Assembly: GCA_963702525.1 (NCBI GenBank)
Contig: CAVPCY010000013.1
Span: 62,001 to 126,000, forward strand
Direction of reading: 5' to 3'
Origin: CAVPCY01 sp963702525
Lineage (GTDB): Bacteria > Actinomycetota > Coriobacteriia > Anaerosomatales > PHET01
Length of the DNA: 64,000 nucleotides
The notes beneath the pieces were generated by a model. It worked only from the letters and a program-made list of their open reading frames with translations, was not told the origin of the DNA and did not search any database. Both the position numbers and the translations under genes were made by a program. Shown piece after piece: positions 1 to 8,161 of the stretch (positions are counted from its first letter, which is position 1; each line of letters starts with the position of its first letter).

Positions 1-665
1 CTCGCCTTGCTGCCATCCCCATGTTCTCGGACCTGTCCTCGGACAGCCTCGAGGCCTTGGCGACGATGGTCCAGTACCGTCGCTTCCCAAAGGGCGCCTT
101 CATCGTGGGCCAGGGAGAGATGGGCACGGCCATGTACCTGCTCGTATCCGGCCGTGTCAAGGTGTCACTCGCCAACCCGGAGGGCCGCGAGCTGGTCCTG
201 AACTACCTCGAGGCTCCGGCGCACTTCGGCGAGATGGCACTTGTGGACGCGCAGCCGCGCTCGGCAGACGTCATAGCGGTCAGTGACGTGGAGCTCTTCG
301 CGCTCGACGGGCGTGACCTGTCCGCCGCGATCCAGCTTCAGCCGCGACTCGCGCTCTCGCTGATCGCGACGCTCTCGCGCCGGCTGCGCCACACCATCGC
401 GCGCCTCGAGGACATGGCGTTCCACGACGCGACCCATCGTGTCATGCGAGTGGTCCTCAACGTCGCGACCGCCGGCTACGAGACGCGCGGTGCTCCCGTG
501 ATCCAAGGCATGACCCACTACGATATCGCCACCCTCGCGGGCACCTCGCGCGAGACCGCAAGCCGCGTGATCTCCCAGTTGGCTCGTGACGGGATCGTCA
601 CGACGAAGGGCCGGCGAATCATCGTTTCCCTCGAGCAACTCAGCGCCAGGCTCGAACAAGAGTGA
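1..665 (+). CDS. Crp/Fnr family transcriptional regulator (5' end cut by window)
   Basis: DNA-binding regulator of the cAMP receptor/FNR family. The frame is open through the first base and reads LAAIP before the first ATG at 21, which matches the usual start of the cyclic-nucleotide-binding beta barrel (IP-FSDLS), so the true start is probably upstream of the window. Visible are the barrel with GEMGTAMYLLVSGRVKV and FGEMALVDAQPRSADV, the long dimerisation helix (LSLIATLSRRLRHTIARLE), and a C-terminal winged helix with recognition segment LAGTSRETASRVISQL. No Cys cluster for an Fe-S centre is visible in this part. The ligand and regulon cannot be read from sequence. A hairpin terminator follows directly. 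Confidence 0.9.
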   Translation, partial: RLAAIPMFSDLSSDSLEALATMVQYRRFPKGAFIVGQGEMGTAMYLLVSGRVKVSLANPEGRELVLNYLEAPAHFGEMALVDAQPRSADVIAVSDVELFALDGRDLSAAIQLQPRLALSLIATLSRRLRHTIARLEDMAFHDATHRVMRVVLNVATAGYETRGAPVIQGMTHYDIATLAGTSRETASRVISQLARDGIVTTKGRRIIVSLEQLSARLEQE

Positions 666-691
666 GAGCCGCGCCCACGGCGCAGGAGTAA

Positions 692-731
692 GGCAACGAC
701 GCTACTGCCGGGTGGCGTCGTTGCCCTTTGT
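692..731 (+). terminator. Rho-independent-like terminator after the Crp/Fnr gene
   Basis: A perfect 11-bp stem (GGCAACGACGC, 692-702, with GCGTCGTTGCC, 715-725) closes a 12-nt loop and is followed by a pyrimidine-rich CTTTG. Confidence 0.75.
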
Positions 732-807
732 TGGGGACGTTGTTCATCTCGGACCGGTTTCAGGTACATAGAGACCGTGACCTGTTGTGCACCCGGACGG
801 AGGAACG

Positions 808-1035
808 ATGAAGGACTTCACGCTAGAGGATCTAAAGGCCTTTGACGGTCGTGACGGCAAGCCCGCCTACGTTGCCTACGACGGCGTTGTCTACGACGTG
901 AGCGACAGCGGCATGTGGTCGGCAGGCGACCACGAGGGCATGCATCAAGCCGGGGCCGACCTGACCGACGAGCACGATGATGCTCCGCATGACGTGTACG
1001 TGACCGACTTTCCCCAGGTTGGCCGGCTCGTCTAG
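808..1035 (+). CDS. Small cytochrome b5-like heme/steroid-binding domain protein
   Basis: A 75-residue, single-domain soluble protein. MKDFTLEDLKAFDG and PAYVAYDGVVYDVSDS match the N-terminal beta strands of the cytochrome b5-like heme/steroid-binding family. The segment GDHEGMHQAGADLT stands where classical cytochrome b5 carries its HPGG heme-ligand motif, and a second His lies in DEHDDAPHDV. The ATG at 808 is chosen because GGAGGA lies 5-10 bases before it; there is no signal peptide or membrane anchor. It stands alone between the terminator of the upstream regulator and a convergent methyltransferase. Stand-alone domains of this kind occur in many anaerobes with no settled role; heme binding is inferred, not shown. 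Confidence 0.75.
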   Translation: MKDFTLEDLKAFDGRDGKPAYVAYDGVVYDVSDSGMWSAGDHEGMHQAGADLTDEHDDAPHDVYVTDFPQVGRLV

Positions 1036-1056
1036 TCCGGCAACTCAAAGCGTCGA

Positions 1057-1084
1057 CGGTGCCCGTCGCTTGCGGCGGGCACCG
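1057..1084. terminator. Hairpin between convergent genes, likely bidirectional terminator
   Basis: A 9-bp perfect stem (CGGTGCCCG with CGGGCACCG) lies between the + strand cytochrome b5-like gene and the convergent methyltransferase. There is no clear T-tract on either side. Confidence 0.55.
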
Positions 1085-1093
1085 CTGTGCGGA

Positions 1094-2398
1094 CTACGAT
1101 TCGAAGATGGCGACGGTCTCGATGTGGTAGGTCTGCGGAAACAGGTCGACGGGGGTCGCGGAGACGAGGCGCATGCCGGACGCGACGAGCGTCATCGCAT
1201 CGCGTGCGAGCGTCGCGGGATCGCACGAGACGTAGGCAAGCATGCGAGGCCGTGCAGCAGCCAGTGCCGTGAGGACCTCCGAGGGCAGTCCGGCGCGAGG
1301 AGGGTCGACCACGGCGAGGTCGAAGCCGCCGATGGCCGAGATCTCCCGTGCCGCATCTCCTCCCACGACCTCCGCCCACACCTGATTGGCTTCGAGGTTC
1401 CTGCGCAAGTCGCGCACCGCGCTGCTGGCAGCTTCCACGGCTACGACCTCGCCGGCGCGCTCGGTCAGTGGGAGCGTGAATGTCCCCGCGCCGGCGTAGA
1501 GATCGAGAATCCGGTCTGAGCCATCGGGCGCGAGGGACGCCAAGGCGAGTTCGACCAGTGTCTCGGCGGCGGGGGTGTTGACCTGGAAGAACGAGGGCGC
1601 GGAGACCGCGAACTGCATCCCCGCGAGCCGTTCGCGCCAGAAGCCCCGTCCGCTGAGCACCTCCACGCCGGCGTTGCTGCGCCGCTTCGCGGGGTCCTTC
1701 GACAGCACGCGCACGAGGCTCGTCGAGGGCAGGGCCTGTCCGAGTGTCTTGGCAGCCGCAGCGCGGGGAAAGGGGCCCGGCGCGGTCCACAGCGCGATCT
1801 CGACGTCCTTGGTGTGCGATGCGACTCGCAGCCCGACGCGAACCAGCTCGAGGTCGCGCTCTCCCGCCACGTAGCGCAGCGCACCGCCGAGCGCGCGCGG
1901 GGCCCGGCGGAGTCTCTTCGGCAACAGCAGGCACTCGTCGACCGGTATGACGTCTTCACTCCCGGCCCGGTGAAAGCCCAGGTAAGGCCTGGTTTGGCAG
2001 GGGTCGGGGACGAGCTCGATCTTGTTGCGGTAGCCGTACTCAGCGCCTGAGGGGACACAGGTAGCCACTACGTTCTCGGCGGTGGTGATGTGGCCGATCC
2101 GCTCGAGCGCATCGACGACGCTCTGCCGTTTCGATGTCAGCTGCAGCCCGTAGGAGACATGTTGCCACGTGCAGCCGCCACACCGCTCGAAGTAGGGGCA
2201 GGGGGGCTGAACGCGGTCGGGGGAGGGCTCCACGATCTCGGCCAGGCGCGCCCGTACGAAGCGGCCGTGATCCTCTGTGATCTCGATCGCCGCAACATCG
2301 CCGGGGCACCCGCCTGTCACGAACGCCGTGCGGCCATCCGCGAGGCGGCCGACCGCCTCACCACCGTGTGCTAGGCTCTGGATGGGGATTTCGAGCAT
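1094..2398 (-). CDS. 23S rRNA (uracil-C5)-methyltransferase, RumA/RlmD (RlmCD) family
   Basis: SAM-dependent RNA uracil-5-methyltransferase, 434 residues. In order: an N-terminal TRAM RNA-binding domain (about residues 1-58, SLAHGGEAVGRL), a [4Fe-4S] cluster signature with Cys67, Cys73 and Cys76 (CPYFERCGGC) plus Cys near 156 (VDECLLLP), a central RNA-binding region, a Rossmann SAM site (ILDLYAGAGTFTLPL), and the catalytic YVSCDPATLARD with the nucleophilic Cys. The VVDPPRAG motif is also present. The cluster Cys set and TRAM domain favour the rRNA-specific RumA/RlmD branch over tRNA-specific TrmA; which of U747 or U1939 is modified cannot be decided here. It is transcribed alone, convergent with the cytochrome b5-like gene. 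Confidence 0.9.
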   Translation of the reverse strand: MLEIPIQSLAHGGEAVGRLADGRTAFVTGGCPGDVAAIEITEDHGRFVRARLAEIVEPSPDRVQPPCPYFERCGGCTWQHVSYGLQLTSKRQSVVDALERIGHITTAENVVATCVPSGAEYGYRNKIELVPDPCQTRPYLGFHRAGSEDVIPVDECLLLPKRLRRAPRALGGALRYVAGERDLELVRVGLRVASHTKDVEIALWTAPGPFPRAAAAKTLGQALPSTSLVRVLSKDPAKRRSNAGVEVLSGRGFWRERLAGMQFAVSAPSFFQVNTPAAETLVELALASLAPDGSDRILDLYAGAGTFTLPLTERAGEVVAVEAASSAVRDLRRNLEANQVWAEVVGGDAAREISAIGGFDLAVVDPPRAGLPSEVLTALAAARPRMLAYVSCDPATLARDAMTLVASGMRLVSATPVDLFPQTYHIETVAIFES

Positions 2399-2556
2399 TG
2401 CCCGCGCTCCTATCGGCCGCCCGTTCGGTTACCCATGGTACCCGAGCTTACGGACGCTGTTTCAGTCACGGAGGGTTGCGGCCGATAACCAGAGTGCACG
2501 CTTGGCGCACGAGTTGAGGCGTGTGGGTACGCATGCCCGCACGAAGGAGGTCACCT

Positions 2557-4335
2557 GTGTCGCAGAAGAGGATCCTCATCGTTCACGATGACGCGGCGTT
2601 CGTCCAGGGCCTCACGTCCGGGCTGCAGTTCGCCGCTCCTGGCGTGGATGTCACCAACGCGCTGTCCGCCCCACGCGCTCTCGGGGTCGTCTCGCAGGCG
2701 GTTCCCGACGTGATCGTCGTGGACGCCGAGCTCGTGGGGGTCGACGGCTACGCCCTCACCCACCAGCTCAAAGCCGACCCCAAGACAAAGGAAACGCCCG
2801 TCGTCATCGTGAGCCTTTCGCCCAACGAATCGTCAGCGCTCAAGGCGCGTTCCGCAGGAGCGGCGGCGCACCTGAATGCGAGCGGCCCGATGGATCAGAT
2901 CGTCTCGAAGGTCGTGTCGCTTGCTGGAGCCGATCCCGCTGGCGCGCCTGCGGCGGTTCCCGCCGTCGAGCAGGGCTTCGCCGCTCGCGAGCCGATGAGC
3001 GCCGTCGCCGCGCCGGCGTCCATGCAGCCTCCCGCGTCCGTGGCGGCTCCTGCGACGGTTGCCGTGGGTGCGGTGACCGTCCCGGCCGCCGTGGCTACAG
3101 CGACCGTACCGGTTGGTGCGTCCGCCCCTGCCACTGCTGCGTCGGCAGCGCCTCAAGGCTACGGGGCGCCGATGCCGGTGAGTGATGCGACTGCGGTGCC
3201 CAAGTACGCACCGTCCGCGGTCGACATGCCGAAGGTCACAACGGGCTCGGCTCCGGGTGTGTCTGAGATGCCGCACATCGACGAGTTGCTTCGACTGATG
3301 CTGCAACGGGGCGGCTCGGACCTTCATCTGACCGTCGGGAGCCCTCCCGGCATCCGCCAGCGCGGTGACATAGTGCCGGTTGAGGACATGAAGCCGCTCA
3401 CTCCTCGCGACACCATGGAGATGATTCTCGGCCTCCTGTCCGAGGAACAGCGTCGTCGCTTCGAGACCGAACTCGAGCTGGACTTCGCCTACTCGATCCC
3501 GGGCGTCTCACGCTTCCGCGCGAACGTGTTCCAGCAACGCAACTCGATGGGCGCGGTCTTTCGCGTCATCCCAATCAAGATCCCGACGATGGATGACCTG
3601 GGTCTGCCCAAGGTCTGCCGGTTCCTTGCAGACCGCCCACGCGGGTTGGTGCTCGTGACGGGGCCGACCGGTTCCGGCAAGTCCACGACGCTTGCCGCGA
3701 TGATCGACCACATCAACGAGACCCGATCGCACCACATCGTCACCCTCGAAGACCCTATCGAGTTCATGCATCGCAACAAGCAGTGCTTCGTGAACCAGCG
3801 TGAGGTGGGCGAGGACACACACTCCTTCGCAGCCGCGCTGAAGCGAGTCTTGCGACAGGACCCCGACGTGATCCTCGTTGGCGAGATGCGCGACCTCGAG
3901 ACCATCTCGGCTGCGATCACCGCCGCCGAGACGGGGCACCTGGTGCTTGCGACCCTGCACACCACCGGCGGCCCCGAGACTGTCGACCGCGTCATCGACG
4001 TGTTCCCGCCACACCAGCAGCAGCAGGTGCGCATGCAGTTGTCGAACACGCTGGAGGGCGTGCTGTCGCAGGTCCTCCTGCGCTCCACCGATGGCCGGAG
4101 CCGCACGCTCGCCATGGAGATCATGCTCGGCATCCCTGCAATCGCCAACCTGATCCGCGAGGGTAAGACCCACCAGATGGAGACAATCATTCAGGGAGGC
4201 GCGCAGCTGGGCATGCAAACGCTCGACCAGCACCTGAAGAATCTGCTGTCCGCGGGGAAGGTGACCTTCGAGGAGGCCATCGGCAAGGCGAAGAACCCGC
4301 GCGAGCTGGCTGCAATGGTGGGCCGCAAGATATAG
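2557..4335 (+). CDS. pilT: PilT twitching-motility ATPase with N-terminal receiver-like domain
   Basis: Hexameric ATPase that powers type IV pilus retraction at the inner membrane face, here 592 residues rather than the usual 340-370. Residues 1-120 form a CheY-like receiver (Asp11/Asp12, phospho-acceptor Asp56 in VIVVDAEL, Ser86), but the conserved Lys of the KP motif is replaced (HLNASGP, Ala108). An Ala/Pro/Val-rich linker of about 120 residues follows. The PilT core has Walker A GPTGSGKSTT, the Asp box and Walker B (DVILVGEMRD), the His box (LATLHTTG), and the PilT-specific IREGKTHQ near the AGLIRE position. The GTG at 2557 is chosen because GAAGGAGG lies just upstream. The next gene is separated by a strong hairpin, so pilT is probably monocistronic here. 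Confidence 0.92.
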   Translation: MSQKRILIVHDDAAFVQGLTSGLQFAAPGVDVTNALSAPRALGVVSQAVPDVIVVDAELVGVDGYALTHQLKADPKTKETPVVIVSLSPNESSALKARSAGAAAHLNASGPMDQIVSKVVSLAGADPAGAPAAVPAVEQGFAAREPMSAVAAPASMQPPASVAAPATVAVGAVTVPAAVATATVPVGASAPATAASAAPQGYGAPMPVSDATAVPKYAPSAVDMPKVTTGSAPGVSEMPHIDELLRLMLQRGGSDLHLTVGSPPGIRQRGDIVPVEDMKPLTPRDTMEMILGLLSEEQRRRFETELELDFAYSIPGVSRFRANVFQQRNSMGAVFRVIPIKIPTMDDLGLPKVCRFLADRPRGLVLVTGPTGSGKSTTLAAMIDHINETRSHHIVTLEDPIEFMHRNKQCFVNQREVGEDTHSFAAALKRVLRQDPDVILVGEMRDLETISAAITAAETGHLVLATLHTTGGPETVDRVIDVFPPHQQQQVRMQLSNTLEGVLSQVLLRSTDGRSRTLAMEIMLGIPAIANLIREGKTHQMETIIQGGAQLGMQTLDQHLKNLLSAGKVTFEEAIGKAKNPRELAAMVGRKI

Positions 4336-4361
4336 CATCACTTCCGATACCTGGAACCGCC

Positions 4362-4391
4362 AACGACGGGCCCGGCTTCGGGTCCGTCGTT
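4362..4391 (+). terminator. Hairpin terminator after pilT
   Basis: A 13-bp stem with one G-T pair (AACGACGGGCCCG with CGGGTCCGTCGTT) closes a 4-nt loop, 26 bases after the pilT stop. There is no long T-tract. It ends 4 bases before the next reading frame. Confidence 0.65.
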
Positions 4392-4395
4392 ACGT

Positions 4396-4872
4396 ATGGA
4401 GGGGTGGGAGTTGGACGTCGCGCGAGTGAAATGGACGGGTAAGCGCCAGTTCATCGGGACCGATGGGGCGGGGCACAGCGTCGTCATGGACGCGAAACCC
4501 GAGTACAAGGGCGAAGGGTCCGGGTTCCGGCCCGTCGAGCTTGTGCTTCACGGGCTCGCCGCATGCACCGGCATGGACGTCATCGCCGTCTTGGAGAAGA
4601 AGCGACAAGACGTTCGGGGCCTGGAGATCAATGTCGAAGGTGTCCAGCGTGCCGACGAGTACCCCAAGATCTACACTGACGTGGCGGTCGAGTACGTCGT
4701 GACGGGCTACAGCGTGAAGCCCGAGGCGGTCGCCAGGGCGATCGAGCTGTCCGAGAGCAAGTACTGCTCGGTGAAGGGCATGTTCTCGGAGGAGGTCCGT
4801 GTCACCACCTCGTACCGAGTGGTCGAGGCTGTTTCGGCCGACACCGCGGTCCCTGATGAGAGTGTCGGGTAG
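4396..4872 (+). CDS. OsmC/Ohr family peroxiredoxin
   Basis: Thiol-dependent hydroperoxide reductase family, 158 residues from ATG 4396. The two redox Cys are in LAACTGMDV (about residue 57) and SKYCSVKGMF (about residue 124), the standard spacing; the HGLAACTGMDV form belongs to the YhfA-like branch of OsmC. TTG at 4411 is an alternative start, and GGAGGGGTGGGAG just before it makes a better ribosome site than anything before 4396. Only 3 bases separate it from the glycosyltransferase that follows, so it appears to head the four-gene unit ending at 7848. That neighbour set (deacetylase, BshC-like) would fit a role in a low-molecular-weight thiol system, which is inference. Confidence 0.88.
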   Translation: MEGWELDVARVKWTGKRQFIGTDGAGHSVVMDAKPEYKGEGSGFRPVELVLHGLAACTGMDVIAVLEKKRQDVRGLEINVEGVQRADEYPKIYTDVAVEYVVTGYSVKPEAVARAIELSESKYCSVKGMFSEEVRVTTSYRVVEAVSADTAVPDESVG

Positions 4873-4875
4873 CCG

Positions 4876-5571
4876 GTGCGCGACGCGGTCTTGATGCCCG
4901 TCTACAACGAGGCGTCCACAGTCGGCTCGGTGCTAGACGCTGTTCGACGCTACTACTCCGGCGAAGTGATCGTCATAGACGACGGGTCGACGGACGATAC
5001 CGCTCGCGTGCTCGCGGCCCGAAGTGACGTGGCGGTCGTCAGACTCGACTGCAACTGCGGCTACGGCTGCGCGCTGCGCATCGGGTTCGACGTCGCACGG
5101 GAACTCGGCGTGTCGCACCTCGTGACCATGGACTGCGATGGGCAGCACGAGCCCGCCCACATCCCGGAGTTCCTGGAGGCGCTCGAAGATGGAGCGGCTA
5201 TCGTCTCAGGCAGCCGATACCTGCCCGGGAGCGGTACTTCGGGCACGGTGCCGCCGGCGCGCCGCGAGATCAACGCGCGGGTGACGACTCTGATCAACGC
5301 TGTGACCGGATGGGGGTTGACCGATGCGTTCTGCGGGTTCAAGGCGTATCGTGCCGAGGCTCTCGGGCGACTGGCTCTGACGGAGCCGGGATACGCGATG
5401 CCCCTGGAGCTCTGGGCTAAGGCGTGGCGCGCGGGGCTAACGGTCAGCGAGGTTGCCGTGGAGCGGATCTACTGTGACCGCGACCGGTCGTTCGGGGCAT
5501 CGCTTGACGATCCCGAGAAGCGATACGCGTACTATCTCGAAGTCTGGAATCGTGCGCTGGAGGCTGAGTAG
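4876..5571 (+). CDS. Family 2 glycosyltransferase (DPM1-like)
   Basis: GT-A fold glycosyltransferase of 231 residues, soluble, without the membrane anchor seen in many dolichol/polyprenol phosphate mannose synthases. Motifs: MPVYNEASTVGSVLDAV at the start, the nucleotide-binding VIVIDDGSTDDT, the DCDGQHEP acceptor/metal motif (DxD type), and GSRYLPGSG. The GTG at 4876 follows the OsmC stop by 3 bases and the stop touches the next ATG, so translation is probably coupled. The sugar donor and acceptor cannot be read. In a bacillithiol-type pathway the glycosyltransferase would be a GT4 (BshA), so this GT2 is not its direct counterpart; it may prepare a different sugar conjugate for the deacetylase that follows. 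Confidence 0.85.
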   Translation: MRDAVLMPVYNEASTVGSVLDAVRRYYSGEVIVIDDGSTDDTARVLAARSDVAVVRLDCNCGYGCALRIGFDVARELGVSHLVTMDCDGQHEPAHIPEFLEALEDGAAIVSGSRYLPGSGTSGTVPPARREINARVTTLINAVTGWGLTDAFCGFKAYRAEALGRLALTEPGYAMPLELWAKAWRAGLTVSEVAVERIYCDRDRSFGASLDDPEKRYAYYLEVWNRALEAE

Positions 5572-6261
5572 ATGTCGCACTCGTACGACGCGGTATGCGT
5601 GGGCGCCCATCCCGACGACGTTGAGATCGGCATGGGTGGCACTATCGCCAAGATGACCGGAGCCGGTCTGAAGGTCGCGATCGTGGACCTCACCAACGGC
5701 GAGCCGACGCCGCATGGAAGCGTCGAGCAGCGCGCGCTCGAGTCGGCGGCGGCCGCGCAGGTGCTTCGCGCCGAGCGCCGTACGCTGTCTCAGCAGAACC
5801 GCTATCTGATGGACACGGTCGAGGCGAGGACAGAACTCGCGACCGTGCTCCGGGAGCTTCGACCGCGTCTGCTCTTCGTGCCGTATCCGGTCGACGCACA
5901 CCCCGATCACGTCGCCGCGGCGCAGATCGCGTTGGCTGCGCGGTTCTACAGCAAGTTCACCAAGACCAACATGGCCCATGAGCCGTTCTACCCGAGCCGT
6001 GTCCTTCGCTACATGGCGGTGCACCAGCGCATCATCGCCGAGCCGTCGTTCGTCATCGACATCACCGAACAGCTCCAAACCAAGATGGATGCGCTGGGCC
6101 GCTACGAGTCCCAGTTCGTCGTCAACGCCGCCAACGTCGGAATCATGCCGATGATGGAAGCGACGGCGCGGATGTGGGGGAGTCTGGCGAACGTAGAAGC
6201 CGGGGAGCCGTTCTTCGCGCTGGAGACCATAGCGCTGTCGTCTCCCGACGAGATTCTGTAG
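5572..6261 (+). CDS. PIG-L/LmbE family deacetylase, BshB1-like
   Basis: Zinc-dependent N-acetyl-sugar deacetylase, 229 residues. Metal ligands are in GAHPDDVEIGMGG (His13, Asp16) and DAHPDH (His110/His113). VDLTNGEPTPHGSVEQR and SQFVVNAAN resemble BshB1, the GlcNAc-malate deacetylase of bacillithiol biosynthesis, more than MshB or GPI-anchor PIG-L. Start ATG follows the glycosyltransferase stop directly, and the BshC-like gene begins 9 bases after its stop. The family assignment is firm; the substrate is inferred only as an N-acetylated aminosugar conjugate. No BshA-type GT4 enzyme is seen in the window. Confidence 0.88.
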   Translation: MSHSYDAVCVGAHPDDVEIGMGGTIAKMTGAGLKVAIVDLTNGEPTPHGSVEQRALESAAAAQVLRAERRTLSQQNRYLMDTVEARTELATVLRELRPRLLFVPYPVDAHPDHVAAAQIALAARFYSKFTKTNMAHEPFYPSRVLRYMAVHQRIIAEPSFVIDITEQLQTKMDALGRYESQFVVNAANVGIMPMMEATARMWGSLANVEAGEPFFALETIALSSPDEIL

Positions 6262-6270
6262 GGGGCGTAC

Positions 6271-7848
6271 GTGGTAAGGACCCGTCCAACACTCCCGGCA
6301 GGACACGGTGAGGTCGTCGAGCGGCCGGCGTTCGACGAGTGGGCCGCGCTCATGTCGGGGAACCAGTCGCACGCGTTGGGCTGGACGTTCGAGTTCGCGG
6401 GGCTCGGGGCGCAGGAGTTCAGGCGGCAGGCGCGCATGGAGCTGCTGGACGTGGCTGAGGGCTTCTCGGCGAAACTGGGCGTGGATCTGGGCACGCCGGC
6501 CCGCGGGCACGGACCGATGGTGGCTACCGGTCACCAACCCGATCTCTACCACCCGGGGGTGTGGGTCAAGGACTTCCTGCTCGAGCGGCTGGCCCGGGAG
6601 GTTGGCGCCGATGCCGTCGACATCGTGGTCGACTCCGACGGCTTCGACTCGGTGGCGGTCACCTCCCCGTGCATGCAGCCGGGGATCGGCCGGTGCCGTC
6701 AGTACCTTGCGGTGGGCGCGACGGACACAGCGTATGCATTCGCTGCCGTTCCCGACGATGAGGCTTTGGCCGAGTTCTGCGCCTCGGCAGATGAGATGCT
6801 CGCGACACTCCCCGCGCCAGCGGTGGCACGGCATTTCGCGGCGTTCTGCCGCGTGCTGCGTGGTTCAGCTCCCGATTCGGACAACCTGGCCGAACTGATC
6901 ACCATCGCACGGCGGCGCTACGAGGCATCGGCTGGGACGAGCTACCTCGAAGCGCCGCTCACACGTGTCGCGGGCACTCGATCGTTCCGGCGGTTCGTGT
7001 GCGGCATCGTGCTGGATGCGGCGGGCTTCGCCACAGCCTACAACGCGGAGCTCGACCGGTACCGCGCGATCTCCAAGACGCGAAACGTCGCTCAGCCGTT
7101 CCCCAACCTCGCGATCGGCGAAGGCGGCATCGAGCTGCCGCTGTGGCACTTGGCTCGACACCGCCGGCACAGCGTGTGGGCGAAACCACGACCCGACGGT
7201 GGGACGACGGTGCTCGCCGGCGGCGAGCCGATAGCCGAGTTGCCTGCCGATCGCGAGCGCGCCTTGGCCGCGCTGGAAGCGTCGGACGCTCTCATCGCGC
7301 CGAAAGCGCTGGCGCTCACGTTGTTCGTGCGCCTGTTCTGCTGCGACCTGTTCATCCACGGTGTCGGCGGTGGCCGGTACGACCAGGTCACCGACGGCGT
7401 CATCAGACACTACTTCGGCGTCGAGCCGCCCGCGTTCGTGGTGGCGTCGATGACCATGTACCTCCCGCTCGGTGCGCACGCGGTCACCGATGATGAGGTA
7501 GGGGCGGCTCGGGAGCGCCTCAACCGGCTCGAGCACAACCCCGACGCGCTTCTCGGCGAGGTCGAGTTCGACTCAGATGCCGAGCGCGATCGAGCGGTGG
7601 GTCTTGCCGCGGAGAAGACACGGCTCGTCGAGCAGATCGCGAAGCCAGATGCCGACAAGAAGGCGCTTGGTACATGTATCCGCGAGGTGAACGCTGAGTT
7701 GGGGCGCGTACTGGAGCCGCTCAGGTCGGCATACGAGGCGGAGCTGGGTGCTCTCGAAGCAGCCAAGGCCACGGCGGAGATACTCACAGACCGCACGTAT
7801 CCCTTCTGCTTCTGGGACCCCTCCGAGATCGCCGACAAGGTCTGGTAG
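6271..7848 (+). CDS. BshC-like protein of unknown function
   Basis: A 525-residue soluble protein I do not recognise with certainty. Three features recall BshC, the putative cysteine-adding enzyme of bacillithiol synthesis (about 540 residues): a glycine/His/Gln segment ATGHQPDLYHPGVWVKDFL near residues 84-102 (compare the TGQQ motif of BshC), a second nucleotide-like loop HGVGGGRYDQ near residue 363, and a charged, helix-rich C-terminal third (about 410-500) suited to a coiled coil. The start GTG has AGGGGGC upstream. It is the last gene of the OsmC-GT2-deacetylase unit. Alternatives are a distant, differently acting relative, or a family fixed to a sugar-conjugate pathway unrelated to thiols. 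The TGHQP motif and adjacent BshB1-like gene are the main support. Confidence 0.5.
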   Translation: MVRTRPTLPAGHGEVVERPAFDEWAALMSGNQSHALGWTFEFAGLGAQEFRRQARMELLDVAEGFSAKLGVDLGTPARGHGPMVATGHQPDLYHPGVWVKDFLLERLAREVGADAVDIVVDSDGFDSVAVTSPCMQPGIGRCRQYLAVGATDTAYAFAAVPDDEALAEFCASADEMLATLPAPAVARHFAAFCRVLRGSAPDSDNLAELITIARRRYEASAGTSYLEAPLTRVAGTRSFRRFVCGIVLDAAGFATAYNAELDRYRAISKTRNVAQPFPNLAIGEGGIELPLWHLARHRRHSVWAKPRPDGGTTVLAGGEPIAELPADRERALAALEASDALIAPKALALTLFVRLFCCDLFIHGVGGGRYDQVTDGVIRHYFGVEPPAFVVASMTMYLPLGAHAVTDDEVGAARERLNRLEHNPDALLGEVEFDSDAERDRAVGLAAEKTRLVEQIAKPDADKKALGTCIREVNAELGRVLEPLRSAYEAELGALEAAKATAEILTDRTYPFCFWDPSEIADKVW

Positions 7849-7883
7849 GCGCGTCACGCGCGAACGTGCTCGGGTGTACATGA

Positions 7884-7912
7884 TTGCGGGGTCGCCACAG
7901 GCGCGCTATCAT
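7884..7912 (+). promoter_or_regulatory. Sigma70-type promoter for the ferredoxin gene
   Basis: TTGCGG (7884-7889), a 17-base spacer and TATCAT (7907-7912) lie 48 bases before the ferredoxin ATG, giving a short leader with its own AAGGA ribosome site. Confidence 0.6.
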
Positions 7913-7960
7913 CGTGCGACCCAAATCGAGCACGGCTGACCCGGGCGAAAGGAACTCACT

Positions 7961-8137
7961 ATGTCGCTGCCTGTCGTTGATCCGAACCTCTGCACGGCGT
8001 GCGGTATCTGCGTGGACGAGTGCCCGTCGAGCTGCTACGACCTCGAGGACATCGCCAAGCTCAATCGTCCCGATGACTGCACCGAGTGCGGCATCTGCGT
8101 GGATTCATGTCCCAACGGCTCGATCTCCATGGACTGA
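7961..8137 (+). CDS. Small 2x[4Fe-4S] ferredoxin
   Basis: A 58-residue bacterial-type (clostridial) ferredoxin, an electron carrier in the cytoplasm. Two cluster motifs are complete: CTACGICVDECP at residues 11-22 and CTECGICVDSCP at about 40-51, with the extra Cys25 in SSCYD. The ATG at 7961 has AAAGGA 8 bases upstream and a good promoter before that, and a strong hairpin follows, so the gene is a stand-alone transcription unit. The two halves are near-identical in motif, as expected from the ancient duplication. No partner oxidoreductase is adjacent, so it probably serves a general pool of anaerobic redox enzymes. Confidence 0.93.
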   Translation: MSLPVVDPNLCTACGICVDECPSSCYDLEDIAKLNRPDDCTECGICVDSCPNGSISMD

Positions 8138-8161
8138 CGTCGAGCCGGTAGACGTGCGACC

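Noticed and set aside
2401..2556. Possible riboswitch (c-di-GMP type) before pilT
   Set aside because: The gap is only about 155 bases and none of the conserved segments of that class could be matched.
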